From Chryseosolibacter indicum (lineage in GTDB: Bacteria > Bacteroidota > Bacteroidia > Cytophagales > Cyclobacteriaceae), in NCBI RefSeq assembly GCF_018598585.1, contig NZ_JAHESD010000057.1, positions 1 to 38,218 on the forward strand: a DNA stretch of 38,218 nucleotides, written 5' to 3'. Numbering within the stretch: position 1 is the first letter of the stretch; each line of letters starts with the position of its first letter. A program made the translations under genes and the position numbers. This document shows, piece by piece, positions 1-8,551 of the stretch. Below the pieces are notes generated by a model. That model was not told the DNA's origin and made no database searches. It saw only the letters and a program-made list of their open reading frames with translations.

Positions 1-2
1 AC

Positions 3-1067
3 TTAAGTGAGTATGGTGCTACCACAAGAAGTTTTATTTTAACCGGGTTATTTGCGCTTTACGTCTCAAAATTTCTGGGAATAGTTGTCTTGTTTATCGA
101 TGACATACAAAGGGCGGTTAAATGGGTAGCACATTTTTTCTATCATGGCACAAGCCATAAAGGACTTCCAGGGGAGACCATACCCCGTTCTGAATTTTTG
201 ACTAAGGCAGCTTTGGTAGCCACCAGTATTCCCTTTGGCGCTATGGCCTATGGAATTATTTCAGGAGCCCATGACTACCGAATACGGCGAGTAACAGTTA
301 CGCTTCCCAATCTCCCAAAAAATTTTGATGGACTTAGAATTGGTCAATTATCAGACATTCATTCCGGAAGTTTCTTTAATAAGGCTGCTGTTAAAGGTGG
401 TGTAGAAATGATGTTAGCCCAAAAGCCGGATATCTTATTCTTTACAGGAGATCTGGTGAACAATGAAGCATCAGAAGTAAAAGAATACATTGATATTTTT
501 AATAAATTGAAGGCGCCGCTTGGTGTTTATTCAGTTACCGGAAACCACGATTACGGCGACTATCAACACTGGGATAGTATGGAAGCGAAGAGACGGAATT
601 TTCGTGACCTGGTGGCCGCACACAAGCAAATGCATTATAATATCCTTATGAATGAGCATAAGATCATTCAACTCGGCAGCGACAAGATAGCTATTATCGG
701 AAACGAAAATTGGGGAGCAGGCAGGTTTTCTAAATATGGAAGATTAAAAGATGCTTATCAGGGAGTTGAGGATGCTTCTGTTAAACTTTTGTTATCGCAT
801 GATCCCAGCCATTGGGATGCTCAAGTACGCTCTGAGTTCCCTGATATTGATATAATGTTTGCCGGACACACGCATGGATTTCAATTTGGGGTGGAAGTAG
901 GAAACATAAAGTGGAGTCCATCTCAATACGTGTATAAGCAATGGGCAGGGCTCTATCAGGAAGGTAAACAGTATCTGTATGTAAACAGAGGTTTCGGATA
1001 TTTGGGTTACCCTGGACGTATTGGGATGCCCCCTGAACTGACAATTATGGAATTAAAGCGAGGTTAA
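3..1067 (+). CDS. Membrane-anchored metallophosphoesterase (5' end outside window)
   Basis: Calcineurin-like metallophosphoesterase of the YkuE type. The metal-binding blocks appear in order: LSDIHSG (D-x-H), FFTGDLVNN, GNHDYG, LLLSHDP and FAGHTHG. The frame stays open from the TTG at position 90 back to the window edge, and the extra codons encode a hydrophobic segment (FILTGLFALYVSKFLGIVVL). The true start is therefore left of the window and position 90 is not the start. A second hydrophobic stretch (AALVATSIPFGAMAYGIISG) precedes the catalytic domain, so the enzyme is probably anchored in the inner membrane with the catalytic domain outside the cytoplasm. Some relatives act on UDP-sugar lipids, but the substrate cannot be told here. 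It converges on the gluconokinase gene 28 bp away. Confidence 0.9.
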   Translation, partial: LSEYGATTRSFILTGLFALYVSKFLGIVVLFIDDIQRAVKWVAHFFYHGTSHKGLPGETIPRSEFLTKAALVATSIPFGAMAYGIISGAHDYRIRRVTVTLPNLPKNFDGLRIGQLSDIHSGSFFNKAAVKGGVEMMLAQKPDILFFTGDLVNNEASEVKEYIDIFNKLKAPLGVYSVTGNHDYGDYQHWDSMEAKRRNFRDLVAAHKQMHYNILMNEHKIIQLGSDKIAIIGNENWGAGRFSKYGRLKDAYQGVEDASVKLLLSHDPSHWDAQVRSEFPDIDIMFAGHTHGFQFGVEVGNIKWSPSQYVYKQWAGLYQEGKQYLYVNRGFGYLGYPGRIGMPPELTIMELKRG

Positions 1068-1095
1068 TCATTGGATTACCTCGCTATAAAATCTA

Positions 1096-2586
1096 TTAGT
1101 TGCTGTTAATATTTTCTCTCATTTGCGCTGACAGACTTTCATATAGATTTACATAGCGCTTATATTGCTTTTGATAATATTTAAAATTTTCGAGGTTGGG
1201 CATTATCACTTTGAAAGTTTTAGATTGAAGCTCAGCATACGCTTTTATATGTCCTAATGATTTAAGGGCCATGTAAGCTGCACCCAATGCTGAAGCATCA
1301 TTAGCATCGACTACGCGAATCTTCTTACCGAAGATATCAGCCATTATCTTTAACCATTCTGTAGAACGAACAAAACCTCCGCTTGCATTTATTTCATCAA
1401 TCTGTAACCCATGATTTTCCATGCTCTCAGCAATGTTATACAATGCCATTGAGACACCTTCTAGCACAGCCCTAGTAAAGTGCGATTGGGTATGATGATT
1501 TCTTATTCCAAAGAATACGCCACTAGCGTTACTATTCCAAACCGGAGCTCTTTCGCCAAGTATAAACGGGAGAAAGATAAGACCATCAGCACCTATTGGT
1601 ATACCTTTAATTTCATCGAGCAGCTCTTTATAATCCTCCGCAGTATTTAACTTTTTACGAAGAAAACTTTCAGCATACCATTTCAGAACAATGCCGCCGT
1701 TATTAGTAGGGCCACCACAAATAAAGGTATCTTTATCGAGCCTGTAATTAAAAGTCATGGCTGAATAATTATACACTGGTTTTGAACTTGCAACGCGAAC
1801 AGCACCACTGGTTCCAATAGTAAGAGCACCAATGCCTTGTTCAATTGCAAAACTACCCAGGTTGGCCATACATCCATCACTTGCTCCAACCATAAAAGGT
1901 GTCGATTCATCTATCGCAAGGTCTCCCGCAAGTTGTTTTGTTATCCCTCGTCTGAGATGATTTGTGTCAATAAGTTTTGAAAGTTGTGTTTCCGTGATAC
2001 CTGCAAGTGCAAGCGCTTGCGTATTCCAACGGAGCGAAATAATATCCATTAAACCCGTTGCGGAGGCGATGGAGTAATCAGCCTCGTACGCGTTAAATAA
2101 CTTATACCAGATGTATTCTTTTATGGATATAAATCTTTTTGTCTTGCTAAAGATTTCCGGTTGATTTTCTTTAAACCAGATAATTTTAGTTAGGGGCGAC
2201 ATAGCATGAATAGGAGTTCCGGTTTGTCTGTAGATGGAGTCTCCTACAGGTGATCCTTTCAGTCGTTCAGCAATATGTTTAGCTCTATTGTCAGCCCATG
2301 TTATTACATTTGAAATTGGTTGATCACCCTCACCGATTAAAATCAAGCTGTGCATGGCAGAACTTATAGCAATACCAAGCGGTGAAGTTTTTTGTGCTGT
2401 AACAATTTCCTTAACAGAATCAACAAATGCCTTCCAGATTGTGTCAGGTACCTGCTCACATAGTTCCTCCTGAGGGTTTAAGGTAGGATAAGTAATCTGG
2501 GATGATGTAATTACTTTACCCGTAATATCTACTGCCAATGCTTTTATACTTCCTGTTCCAATGTCAACCCCAATGATATACCCCAT
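1096..2586 (-). CDS. gntK: Gluconokinase, FGGY carbohydrate kinase family
   Basis: ATP-dependent sugar kinase expected to phosphorylate gluconate to 6-phosphogluconate in the cytoplasm. The 496 residues match the FGGY family length. The N-terminal ATPase block GVDIGTGSIKAL is at residues 5-16. Further blocks are SSAMHSL, TWADNRA, GTPIHAMSPL, the catalytic-base region GASDGCMANLG and the phosphate loop TIGTSGAVRVA. The TWADNRA and GTPIHAMSPL pattern resembles Bacillus GntK more than xylulokinase or glycerol kinase, which is why gluconate is chosen. No gluconate permease or regulator lies beside it, so the substrate is inferred from sequence only. Start is the ATG at 2586. Confidence 0.82.
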   Translation of the reverse strand: MGYIIGVDIGTGSIKALAVDITGKVITSSQITYPTLNPQEELCEQVPDTIWKAFVDSVKEIVTAQKTSPLGIAISSAMHSLILIGEGDQPISNVITWADNRAKHIAERLKGSPVGDSIYRQTGTPIHAMSPLTKIIWFKENQPEIFSKTKRFISIKEYIWYKLFNAYEADYSIASATGLMDIISLRWNTQALALAGITETQLSKLIDTNHLRRGITKQLAGDLAIDESTPFMVGASDGCMANLGSFAIEQGIGALTIGTSGAVRVASSKPVYNYSAMTFNYRLDKDTFICGGPTNNGGIVLKWYAESFLRKKLNTAEDYKELLDEIKGIPIGADGLIFLPFILGERAPVWNSNASGVFFGIRNHHTQSHFTRAVLEGVSMALYNIAESMENHGLQIDEINASGGFVRSTEWLKIMADIFGKKIRVVDANDASALGAAYMALKSLGHIKAYAELQSKTFKVIMPNLENFKYYQKQYKRYVNLYESLSAQMRENINSN

Positions 2587-2663
2587 TTTGTTTTTTTGAC
2601 CTAAATATAAAATTTTACAACTAGTGTATGGGTATGCGTAGTACTGCTTGTCAATAAATAAAC

Positions 2664-2690
2664 AAAGAGCACCTTTTGGGTGCCCTTTGG
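2664..2690 (-). terminator. Hairpin downstream of DoxX-like gene
   Basis: AAAGAGCACC and GGTGCCCTTT form a ten-pair stem with one mismatch around a short T-rich loop. Read on the minus strand it lies just past the stop of the DoxX-like gene and is followed by an interrupted T-rich tract (GTTTATTTATTG). It is plausible as an intrinsic terminator, but the tail is weak. Confidence 0.5.
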
Positions 2691-2720
2691 GGTTAGGTAT
2701 AGGTATATTATTATAGCTTT

Positions 2721-3167
2721 TTATAGAACCTGTATTTCCTTTCTTCTTTTTGCATCGATAGAATAATAACCAGCTCCGAAAATCATTAGTACAATTAATC
2801 CCAGGAGAACTATTAAAGAAATTTCTAATTCCATATATCGTCCGAGAGAGAGAAAACCTTTCGGATAATTAACCATAATTACGGCGCCAACCAGAATAGG
2901 TAGTTGAATCAGGCTCACTATTCTGGTAAATAAGCCAAGCACGATTAATGGTCCTCCTAGTAAGTGAGCAAAAATAATGTAGTGAGCAAGAGCTGCACCA
3001 GCAAACCATAGGTTTATTCCTGATGTTGTCATCTCAAGTTCGCCCATATGTGCTATAAAATACATCCCCTTATATGTTATAAAGAGGCCGAGTGCGATAC
3101 GGAAAATATCCAGAAAGCCAGGGCGGTGATTATTGCCCCACCTTTCGACGTCGGTGAAAACACTCAT
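2721..3167 (-). CDS. DoxX-family membrane protein
   Basis: Small integral membrane protein of about 148 residues with four hydrophobic helices, in the DoxX/SURF4-like fold. The first helix (GFLDIFRIALGLFITYKG) and the LLGGPLIVLGLFTRIVSL block are typical of the family. The frame extends upstream to 3221, but the 18 extra residues (MLLIPLFCKLC...) look unlike a family N-terminus. The ATG at 3167 gives the expected MSVFTDVERWGNN start. Upstream on the minus strand is a -7-like AAACTTTG, which is a weak match. The function of DoxX proteins is poorly defined and nothing nearby specifies one. Confidence 0.75.
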   Translation of the reverse strand: MSVFTDVERWGNNHRPGFLDIFRIALGLFITYKGMYFIAHMGELEMTTSGINLWFAGAALAHYIIFAHLLGGPLIVLGLFTRIVSLIQLPILVGAVIMVNYPKGFLSLGRYMELEISLIVLLGLIVLMIFGAGYYSIDAKRRKEIQVL

Positions 3168-3264
3168 GGCTGTAAAATTTGGATTTATACAAAGTTTACA
3201 AAAAAGCGGAATCAATAGCAAGACATGTAGCGGAAGAAATGCCTGACCAGATATTGAGTAGTTC

Positions 3265-3298
3265 TAAAAAAAAACTGCCCCGATTACTCGGGGCAGTT
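3265..3298 (-). terminator. Intrinsic terminator of the RRM protein gene
   Basis: AACTGCCCCG and CGGGGCAGTT form a perfect ten-pair stem at 3273-3298. On the minus strand it is followed directly by nine T residues (the A-tract at 3266-3274, which overlaps the stem base). It lies 28 bp past the stop of the RRM gene. This is a textbook rho-independent terminator. Confidence 0.9.
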
Positions 3299-3325
3299 GG
3301 TTTCTAACAATATCGATTATATCAA

Positions 3326-3655
3326 TTAATAGTCGTTGTTATTTCTGCGGTTAAATCCGCCACCACCGCCACTTCTATAACCACCGCCTCCGCCGCTACG
3401 TGGAGGAGCATCAGTTTTAGGTCTAGCTTCGTTTACTACAAGGGTCTTACCTAGAAAATTGAAACCATTCAAGCTTGTGATCGCCTGGCGAGCAGCTGAT
3501 TCGTCAGACATTTCGATAAAGCCGAAACCTCTGCTGCGCTGCGTAACTTTGTCCATGATGATTTTGGCAGAAGAAACTTCGCCATACTCTTCAAATAATC
3601 CCCTCAATTCCTGTTCGGATGCCTTAAAAGGGATGTTGGCAACATAAATGTTCAT
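3326..3655 (-). CDS. Glycine-rich RRM RNA-binding protein
   Basis: A 109-residue single-RRM protein. RNP2 is IYVANI at residues 2-7 and RNP1 is RGFGFIEM near residue 40. After the roughly 80-residue RRM comes a low-complexity Gly/Arg tail (RSGGGGGYRSGGGGGFNRR) ending in NNNDY. This is the architecture of bacterial RNA chaperones resembling cyanobacterial Rbp and plant GRP proteins, which are often cold-induced. The open frame runs 78 codons further upstream, but those codons encode an unrelated hydrophobic sequence. The ATG at 3655 fits the RRM start (MNIYVANIPF). A strong terminator follows, so it is probably a single-gene transcript. Which RNAs it binds is unknown. Confidence 0.9.
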   Translation of the reverse strand: MNIYVANIPFKASEQELRGLFEEYGEVSSAKIIMDKVTQRSRGFGFIEMSDESAARQAITSLNGFNFLGKTLVVNEARPKTDAPPRSGGGGGYRSGGGGGFNRRNNNDY

Positions 3656-3997
3656 TGTTTTGAAAAAGATAAATGAGAAATAATACTTGTCTAACTGAAA
3701 GACTTTGACTGAAAACTGAACAACGAAAATTGAAAGCGCCAGAAAAAGAAAATTCAATTGAACATGATAAAGGTAATAAAAAATAATAATATCCGAACAA
3801 AATCTCACCGCAACAATCTCAGGGGAAAAATCAAATACACCAGTCTGTTTCAACTTCTTAAATAGCGGCAATTGTAAATTTGAAGGCACTTCTTACTCAT
3901 TACCACGTTATCAATGTGGCATTTGGATATGCAGTCTTTGCTTTTTTTAATGTAATTAAGACAACAGCGAAATCTGGAGGACGCCTAGACCAATCCG
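3656..3997. other. Gene-free stretch, probable long leader of the RRM gene
   Basis: 342 bp between the RRM start and the 34-codon ORF. No convincing gene was seen on either strand, apart from a chance 78-codon open extension in frame with the RRM gene. The part nearest the RRM start is very A+T rich. A small hairpin (CCAC/GTGG, about 3913-3929) is the only structure noticed. The promoter was not located. A long leader would suit post-transcriptional or cold regulation, but that is inference. Confidence 0.4.
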
Positions 3998-4102
3998 CTA
4001 ACGCTTATCCTTGAAGATAGCCCTAAAGATCAGTATAAAGAGTATTCCGCCAATACATAGCATCAGCAGAACTTCCGGTGTTATAAATTTAGTAGCATGC
4101 AT
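3998..4102 (-). CDS. Putative 34-residue single-span membrane protein
   Basis: An ATG three bases after the stop of the HhH/barrel gene opens a 34-codon frame ending in TAG. The peptide has a short polar start (MHATKFITPE), one hydrophobic helix (VLLMLCIGGILFILIFRAIF) and a basic end (KDKR). That gives a clean positive-inside single transmembrane segment. The tight spacing suggests translation from the same mRNA as the upstream gene. I do not recognise a family. Against it: there is no visible ribosome-binding site and no homologue check, so it could be a chance frame in A+T-rich DNA. Confidence 0.45.
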   Translation of the reverse strand: MHATKFITPEVLLMLCIGGILFILIFRAIFKDKR

Positions 4103-4105
4103 TAC

Positions 4106-6142
4106 TTAGAAGTGTAAAACCGCCTGTAATTTAATATCGTTTTTTGTATTTCCATTTATCCTTTGAATTCCAGAGCCAATCTCATCTTTATTAGAATACC
4201 TTGTTTTGGCAAAACGTAGCCATAAGCTTAGCCACTTGCTTACTTTATATTCAAGCATAATGTAATTTCTGATCCCCGTTCCTTCTAATGCAGGAAGCGA
4301 GTAAGCAAGCCAAACATCATTTTCATAGATGTACTGACGATTGTCATAATTATCAGTATCAAAGAGTGCATGTCTTGCAGATACCTCAAGTTTCCCCAGG
4401 TCAATCTGAAGATCCTGAACAAGCGCAATCCCCTTTGTTATTTCATTATCTAAACTGTAGGTACTAAACTGTGCCCTCGTCTTCATCCTTACTTTAGGCG
4501 TGACATAGTAATCAGTGTTTATCCATAAATTTCTTTTAATCCCAGTGCCGATACTATAAAGATTTTGCTGGTCGGCTACGTTCCTCATTTTTGTCTCCTG
4601 ACGGAATTGAATAAATGCAAGCACCTTTTTGGTAGGCTGGTAATTGATTCTTAAGAGATATTCATGGCCGTTTGATGGTTTGTAAACACGGTATCTGTTC
4701 CAGGGAAATGAGAATAAGTCAGCATACGCTGCGATACTATATTTTCTATCGAGCCTATATTTAAAGCCCCAATAAAAGCCGTTTTCGTTTTGGGTTATTG
4801 TGCTTTCAGAAAAACCATTTCCGTAAAAGGGATAAAAGTCGGGGTCGTATTTGCGGTAGATAAGCGCCATGTCAAGATCTTCATGTAAGCTTGCCAGTGC
4901 GCCGGTAATGATACCCAAACCACCATCTAATGACTTTGCTGCTTCACTAAAAAAGTTGAAATTTTGTGTTGTATAGTTAAAGAAAAAGCTAGTATTAATA
5001 TTCTCATCCCCCTTAAAAGTGTGCTGATTATAAGCGTTAGCATCTTTAGAAATTGGAATACTAAAGTTTATCTTTTGAAAAATGATGCCGGCATCAATGG
5101 TCTTATTTCTGTAGTTAATAATACCTGCACTAACCTGTTCCTTTACCTGTTTTCTATTCTGTATTTCCTTTTCATTTCGATGTAGTCCGGTAATATTAAT
5201 GGACGAAAAAGTAGGTACTTCATCTCCATCAACAGAAGCATCGCGATAAGTATTTGAGTACATAGCAGACACAAAAATGTTATTTGACAACTGATAAGTA
5301 GTGGCTATGCCTCTCATGTAGTTTGCTTCATTTACAGATGTATACGGTAAAAAGCCGATGTTACTTTTGCGTGTAGTAATTACAGGTTCTCCACCTTTGC
5401 CCAATCCAAAAGTGTTTCCTAATATAAGCCCCTGTCCAAATTGGCATTGGTAGTCACCCAAGACAAGCGTTTTTAATTTTCTTTTGTTCGAAAGCTGCAA
5501 ATGATAGGATAAAAAATCGCTTCCATATTGATTGCTCCCAGGGCGCCAGAGAAGTTGCTCTCCTGCATCTTTTTCTGCTGTCAATCCAAAGCTGTAATCG
5601 TTCGGCCTGCTGTTTCTGAATCTCAAGTATAATTTGTCAGGACTGCCCTTAAAACGTTGCTCAGGATTAGGAGTGTTAAATCCGTCGCTAGATTCAAGTG
5701 TTTTTTCATAACGCCAGATGAGGTAACTGTTTCTATTATTTGTTATTCGGTCTAGTATACTATGGCTTGTTGTAGTTTTATTAATAATGACAAAAGGAAT
5801 AAGGTTTTGAATTGCCTGCAGATCAAAGCCTGGAACTGACTGCAATTCATACACAGAAAGTAACGCTCCATTCTCTTTCCTGTATTCAAGTAGTTGGTTA
5901 ATTTGATTATCTGTAAGAATGTTGATTAAATGTAAATCGTCAAAAGAGGCAGTGTTTAAGTCTATAGGGTTAGCATAAAGCTGAACATAATTTTCATAGA
6001 TCTCTTCATACCCAATGTCTTCATCCTGCCAGGTCAAAATATTATCCGTTAGCTTTGATAAGTCAATTCTTTCCCTCGGGTAGTCCTGAGCATTTGCTAG
6101 TGTGAGACACATGCAGAGAAGTATTGAAAAAGTTTCTTTCAC
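4106..6142 (-). CDS. Secreted helix-hairpin-helix protein with C-terminal beta-barrel-like region
   Basis: A 678-residue exported protein. A signal peptide (MKETFSILLCMCLTLANAQ) is followed at about residues 50-120 by a ComEA-like helix-hairpin-helix region: NPIDLNTASFDDL, then LLEYRKENG, then SVPGFDLQAI. The first hairpin lacks the usual G-I-G, so DNA binding is not assured. The remaining ~550 residues are rich in alternating polar/aromatic strands and end in LQAVLHF. The terminal Phe is typical of outer-membrane barrels assembled by BAM. The start is GTG at 6142, within a GTGA overlap with the stop of the PorV-like gene, which implies coupled translation. The family is common in Bacteroidota, but its function is not established as far as I know. 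Confidence 0.75.
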   Translation of the reverse strand: MKETFSILLCMCLTLANAQDYPRERIDLSKLTDNILTWQDEDIGYEEIYENYVQLYANPIDLNTASFDDLHLINILTDNQINQLLEYRKENGALLSVYELQSVPGFDLQAIQNLIPFVIINKTTTSHSILDRITNNRNSYLIWRYEKTLESSDGFNTPNPEQRFKGSPDKLYLRFRNSRPNDYSFGLTAEKDAGEQLLWRPGSNQYGSDFLSYHLQLSNKRKLKTLVLGDYQCQFGQGLILGNTFGLGKGGEPVITTRKSNIGFLPYTSVNEANYMRGIATTYQLSNNIFVSAMYSNTYRDASVDGDEVPTFSSINITGLHRNEKEIQNRKQVKEQVSAGIINYRNKTIDAGIIFQKINFSIPISKDANAYNQHTFKGDENINTSFFFNYTTQNFNFFSEAAKSLDGGLGIITGALASLHEDLDMALIYRKYDPDFYPFYGNGFSESTITQNENGFYWGFKYRLDRKYSIAAYADLFSFPWNRYRVYKPSNGHEYLLRINYQPTKKVLAFIQFRQETKMRNVADQQNLYSIGTGIKRNLWINTDYYVTPKVRMKTRAQFSTYSLDNEITKGIALVQDLQIDLGKLEVSARHALFDTDNYDNRQYIYENDVWLAYSLPALEGTGIRNYIMLEYKVSKWLSLWLRFAKTRYSNKDEIGSGIQRINGNTKNDIKLQAVLHF

Positions 6143-6957
6143 CTTTTTTTGAACTTATAACTGACAGACGCCTGATGAGATATACCCAGGCGTATATTGT
6201 ATTCCATTGCATAATTTAATGATAGCTTTTCAGGCATAAAACCAACACCCAAGAAGGCTGCATCAGGATCAATGTTAAAACCTGTCCGGCAGAAAAATTT
6301 TTTGTTAAATTGATATTCAACTCCGGTTTTCCATATCGCCTGGAGATCGAGTTGTTTTTCAATTTCACTGCTTATTAACAATTTAGAGGAAGGCTTAAAT
6401 GCAAGTCCTATTGTTAAACGTGTTGGTAATCGTTCTTCTTCACTGTCCTCTGAAATTACAGGTTGATTGATGTTTTGAATATGTGCACCTACGTCAAGCA
6501 TAGGAGTTAGAGATGCTATTCCTCCAAAGCTTAAAGAAAATACACTCTTATTGCCAAACCCTAGCGTAGCGTACTGTATGTAGTTAGCCGAAATTCCAAG
6601 GGAAGCTATTCCTAATTTGTTACTAAATGCCGTTGAAAGTATCTGTTCATTATAAAGATCATCTCCAAACTTAAAGGCGCCCAATCCAAAGGTGCCAACT
6701 TTAAAGGGAGATGCAATAAGTGCGGCCATACGGTTAAACGTTGGGAAAGCAGGGGAGACGTCGTATGTAAAAGCTACGGTAGTCTCTTTTGCAGAAGATA
6801 AACCTCCAACATTATTGAAGATAGACCATTCGTCTTTTAAGCAGGAAGATGCATAGGCCATTCCAGCAGCGCGGGCTCCCATGAGTGTCGGGGCACTTTG
6901 AGATGAGGCTGCAAGCGCGAAGCTAAACAGAGGTAAAATCAGCCAATACTTTTTGAT
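6139..6957 (-). CDS. PorV/PorQ-like outer-membrane protein, start codon apparently ATC
   Basis: An outer-membrane beta-barrel protein of the PorV/PorQ/UPF0164-like group. The diagnostic N-terminus GARAAGMAYASSCLKDEW with FNNVGGL begins the mature part, followed by many short strands and SYKFKKR at the C-terminus. The first ATG (6882) would leave no signal peptide. Reading upstream in the same frame gives IKKYWLILPLFSFALAASSQ, a clear signal peptide preceded by no ATG, GTG or TTG before the stop. The codon at the expected start is ATC (6957-6955) before AAAAAG. Either ATC initiates or an ATG has been mutated or misread. It is translationally coupled to the HhH gene downstream. Confidence 0.7.
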   Translation of the reverse strand: MKKYWLILPLFSFALAASSQSAPTLMGARAAGMAYASSCLKDEWSIFNNVGGLSSAKETTVAFTYDVSPAFPTFNRMAALIASPFKVGTFGLGAFKFGDDLYNEQILSTAFSNKLGIASLGISANYIQYATLGFGNKSVFSLSFGGIASLTPMLDVGAHIQNINQPVISEDSEEERLPTRLTIGLAFKPSSKLLISSEIEKQLDLQAIWKTGVEYQFNKKFFCRTGFNIDPDAAFLGVGFMPEKLSLNYAMEYNIRLGISHQASVSYKFKKR

Positions 6958-7029
6958 ACAGAGGGGTTTTTAAAGTCAGGCTCAAATTAAATAATGGCCG
7001 CTTATTATGCAAACAGAGAGAACGCAACT

Positions 7030-8496
7030 TTAAAATTCCCGTTTTATATGGAAGAAGAAGCCATGTTCTGTCTCTGCATTGATCGTATATTCAAATCTCA
7101 ATACGAGATCATAAAATCCTACTACATCTAAACCTAATCCTGTTCCTCCAAGAAGTTTATCGGATAGCCTGGTATTGATATCACGTTCTTTATAATCAGG
7201 ATAGTTTTTTACATACCCCACATCTGCATATGTTTTTAAATATATTGAAAGGGGTAGGTGTCTGAATTGACTAATAGGCATCATACTCCAATGATATTTC
7301 CTAGAGAAGAGTAGTTTTTTGAATGTCGTTTTATTGAGGAAAAAATGCGGACCTTCGATAACGTATAGTTCATATCCTCTCACAAATTGTCTCCTTAACC
7401 CAAGAACGCCATAGTTGATAAACGAAACGTCATCAGGATAGCTTGTATAGACGATTGTGTTATTTGAAAGGTAGTAGTTCTTCTTTAAGTCCCAGTACTT
7501 CGAATAAGTAAGGGTTGTCTCGAATTTATTTAAATCATCTTTTGCCAGTAACCCGTTGCGTGTGGCTTGGAGCATAAATTGGTAACCGATTAAAGGGTAG
7601 CTAATGAAGTCCCGACGATCAGAATTAAACGTATAAGTGAGCGATGTATATTGCTGATCCAGTTGTTCTCCTTTATAATAAATGGGATTTAGTAATTTCA
7701 ACGTATCATCAATGTGCATATCAAAATACTCCACACGTAAAGAATGCGTTTCATAGAAAGAATTTCTGTACGAGTAGGTAAGACCTGCCAAACGATTAGT
7801 TTTTAGTATGTGCTCATCCTTTAGGAAGACATACTTATGGTCATCCGTTTTAAATGCAGTATTTTTTGTCTCAGTAAAAGAAAGATCAATGGTTAAGCCT
7901 TGCTTTTGTTTTCTGTCAATATATGGGAAACGATACATGAGCTCAAACCTTCTCTGAAAACCGAATTGCGCATGGAACCGTAGGGTTTCATTTCTGCCTC
8001 GCATGTTGTACTGGTAAAGACGCAGCCCGTAATTTACTCTACGCAAATCGTGGTCATAATTCTGCCACCATTCGTTAAAATTTCTGTCGGCAATATCAAA
8101 TATAGGTGCAGGAAATGTGTACCATCTTTCATTGACATCTATGACCAAATCTATTTTAAGAGGTTCGAGCTCAAGCGTTTTAATTTCGACAGTATTGAAG
8201 AGCCTGGTGTTTAATAATTTCCTACGGTCGAGTTCGAGGATACCAGCAAGATCATTACTAAAAAATGTATCCCCTGGCTTCAACGATAGCTCACGTAAAA
8301 TGATTCTGTCTCTTGTAATCCTGTTCCCGGTAACAAAGATTCTATTGATGGTTAGAAATCGGCCCTGCTTAAGTGTATCAGTATTATCTGTAACTACAAC
8401 ATTTGTTTTTCTTTTCAAAAAAACAGAATCCTGACTCTCCTTTAAAAGGTTGTCCCCGGAAAAAAGGTTTAAGAAAAGGAGTATAATAGTCAGCAT
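7030..8496 (-). CDS. Omp85/BamA-like outer-membrane barrel protein with one POTRA domain
   Basis: A 488-residue exported protein. After a short N-terminal hydrophobic stretch (LTIILLFLNLFSG) comes one POTRA domain at about residues 46-122, recognised from INRIFVTGNRITRDRIILRE and LDLVIDVNERW-type strands. The rest is a barrel of alternating strands and ends in HIKREF, with the terminal Phe expected of BAM substrates. Canonical BamA has five POTRA domains, so this is a short Omp85 relative (surface antigen D15 group) and unlikely to be the main BamA. GTG (8499) and ATG (8496) are adjacent and a stop lies two codons upstream, so the start is one of these. It probably acts in outer-membrane protein or lipid export. 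Confidence 0.78.
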   Translation of the reverse strand: MLTIILLFLNLFSGDNLLKESQDSVFLKRKTNVVVTDNTDTLKQGRFLTINRIFVTGNRITRDRIILRELSLKPGDTFFSNDLAGILELDRRKLLNTRLFNTVEIKTLELEPLKIDLVIDVNERWYTFPAPIFDIADRNFNEWWQNYDHDLRRVNYGLRLYQYNMRGRNETLRFHAQFGFQRRFELMYRFPYIDRKQKQGLTIDLSFTETKNTAFKTDDHKYVFLKDEHILKTNRLAGLTYSYRNSFYETHSLRVEYFDMHIDDTLKLLNPIYYKGEQLDQQYTSLTYTFNSDRRDFISYPLIGYQFMLQATRNGLLAKDDLNKFETTLTYSKYWDLKKNYYLSNNTIVYTSYPDDVSFINYGVLGLRRQFVRGYELYVIEGPHFFLNKTTFKKLLFSRKYHWSMMPISQFRHLPLSIYLKTYADVGYVKNYPDYKERDINTRLSDKLLGGTGLGLDVVGFYDLVLRFEYTINAETEHGFFFHIKREF

Positions 8497-8551
8497 CACT
8501 TGTTACTCAGACAGACTTCCCAACAGCACAAACAATGAGACTACCTTTTTT

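Noticed and set aside
90-92. TTG as start of the metallophosphoesterase
   Set aside because: The same frame is open from here to the window edge and encodes a membrane helix, so the gene begins further left.
3168-3221. 18-codon extension of the DoxX-like protein
   Set aside because: It adds a Cys-rich stretch unlike the family start. The ATG at 3167 is better placed.
3656-3889. 78-codon N-terminal extension of the RRM protein
   Set aside because: The extension is hydrophobic and A+T driven, and the RRM fold starts directly at the ATG at 3655.
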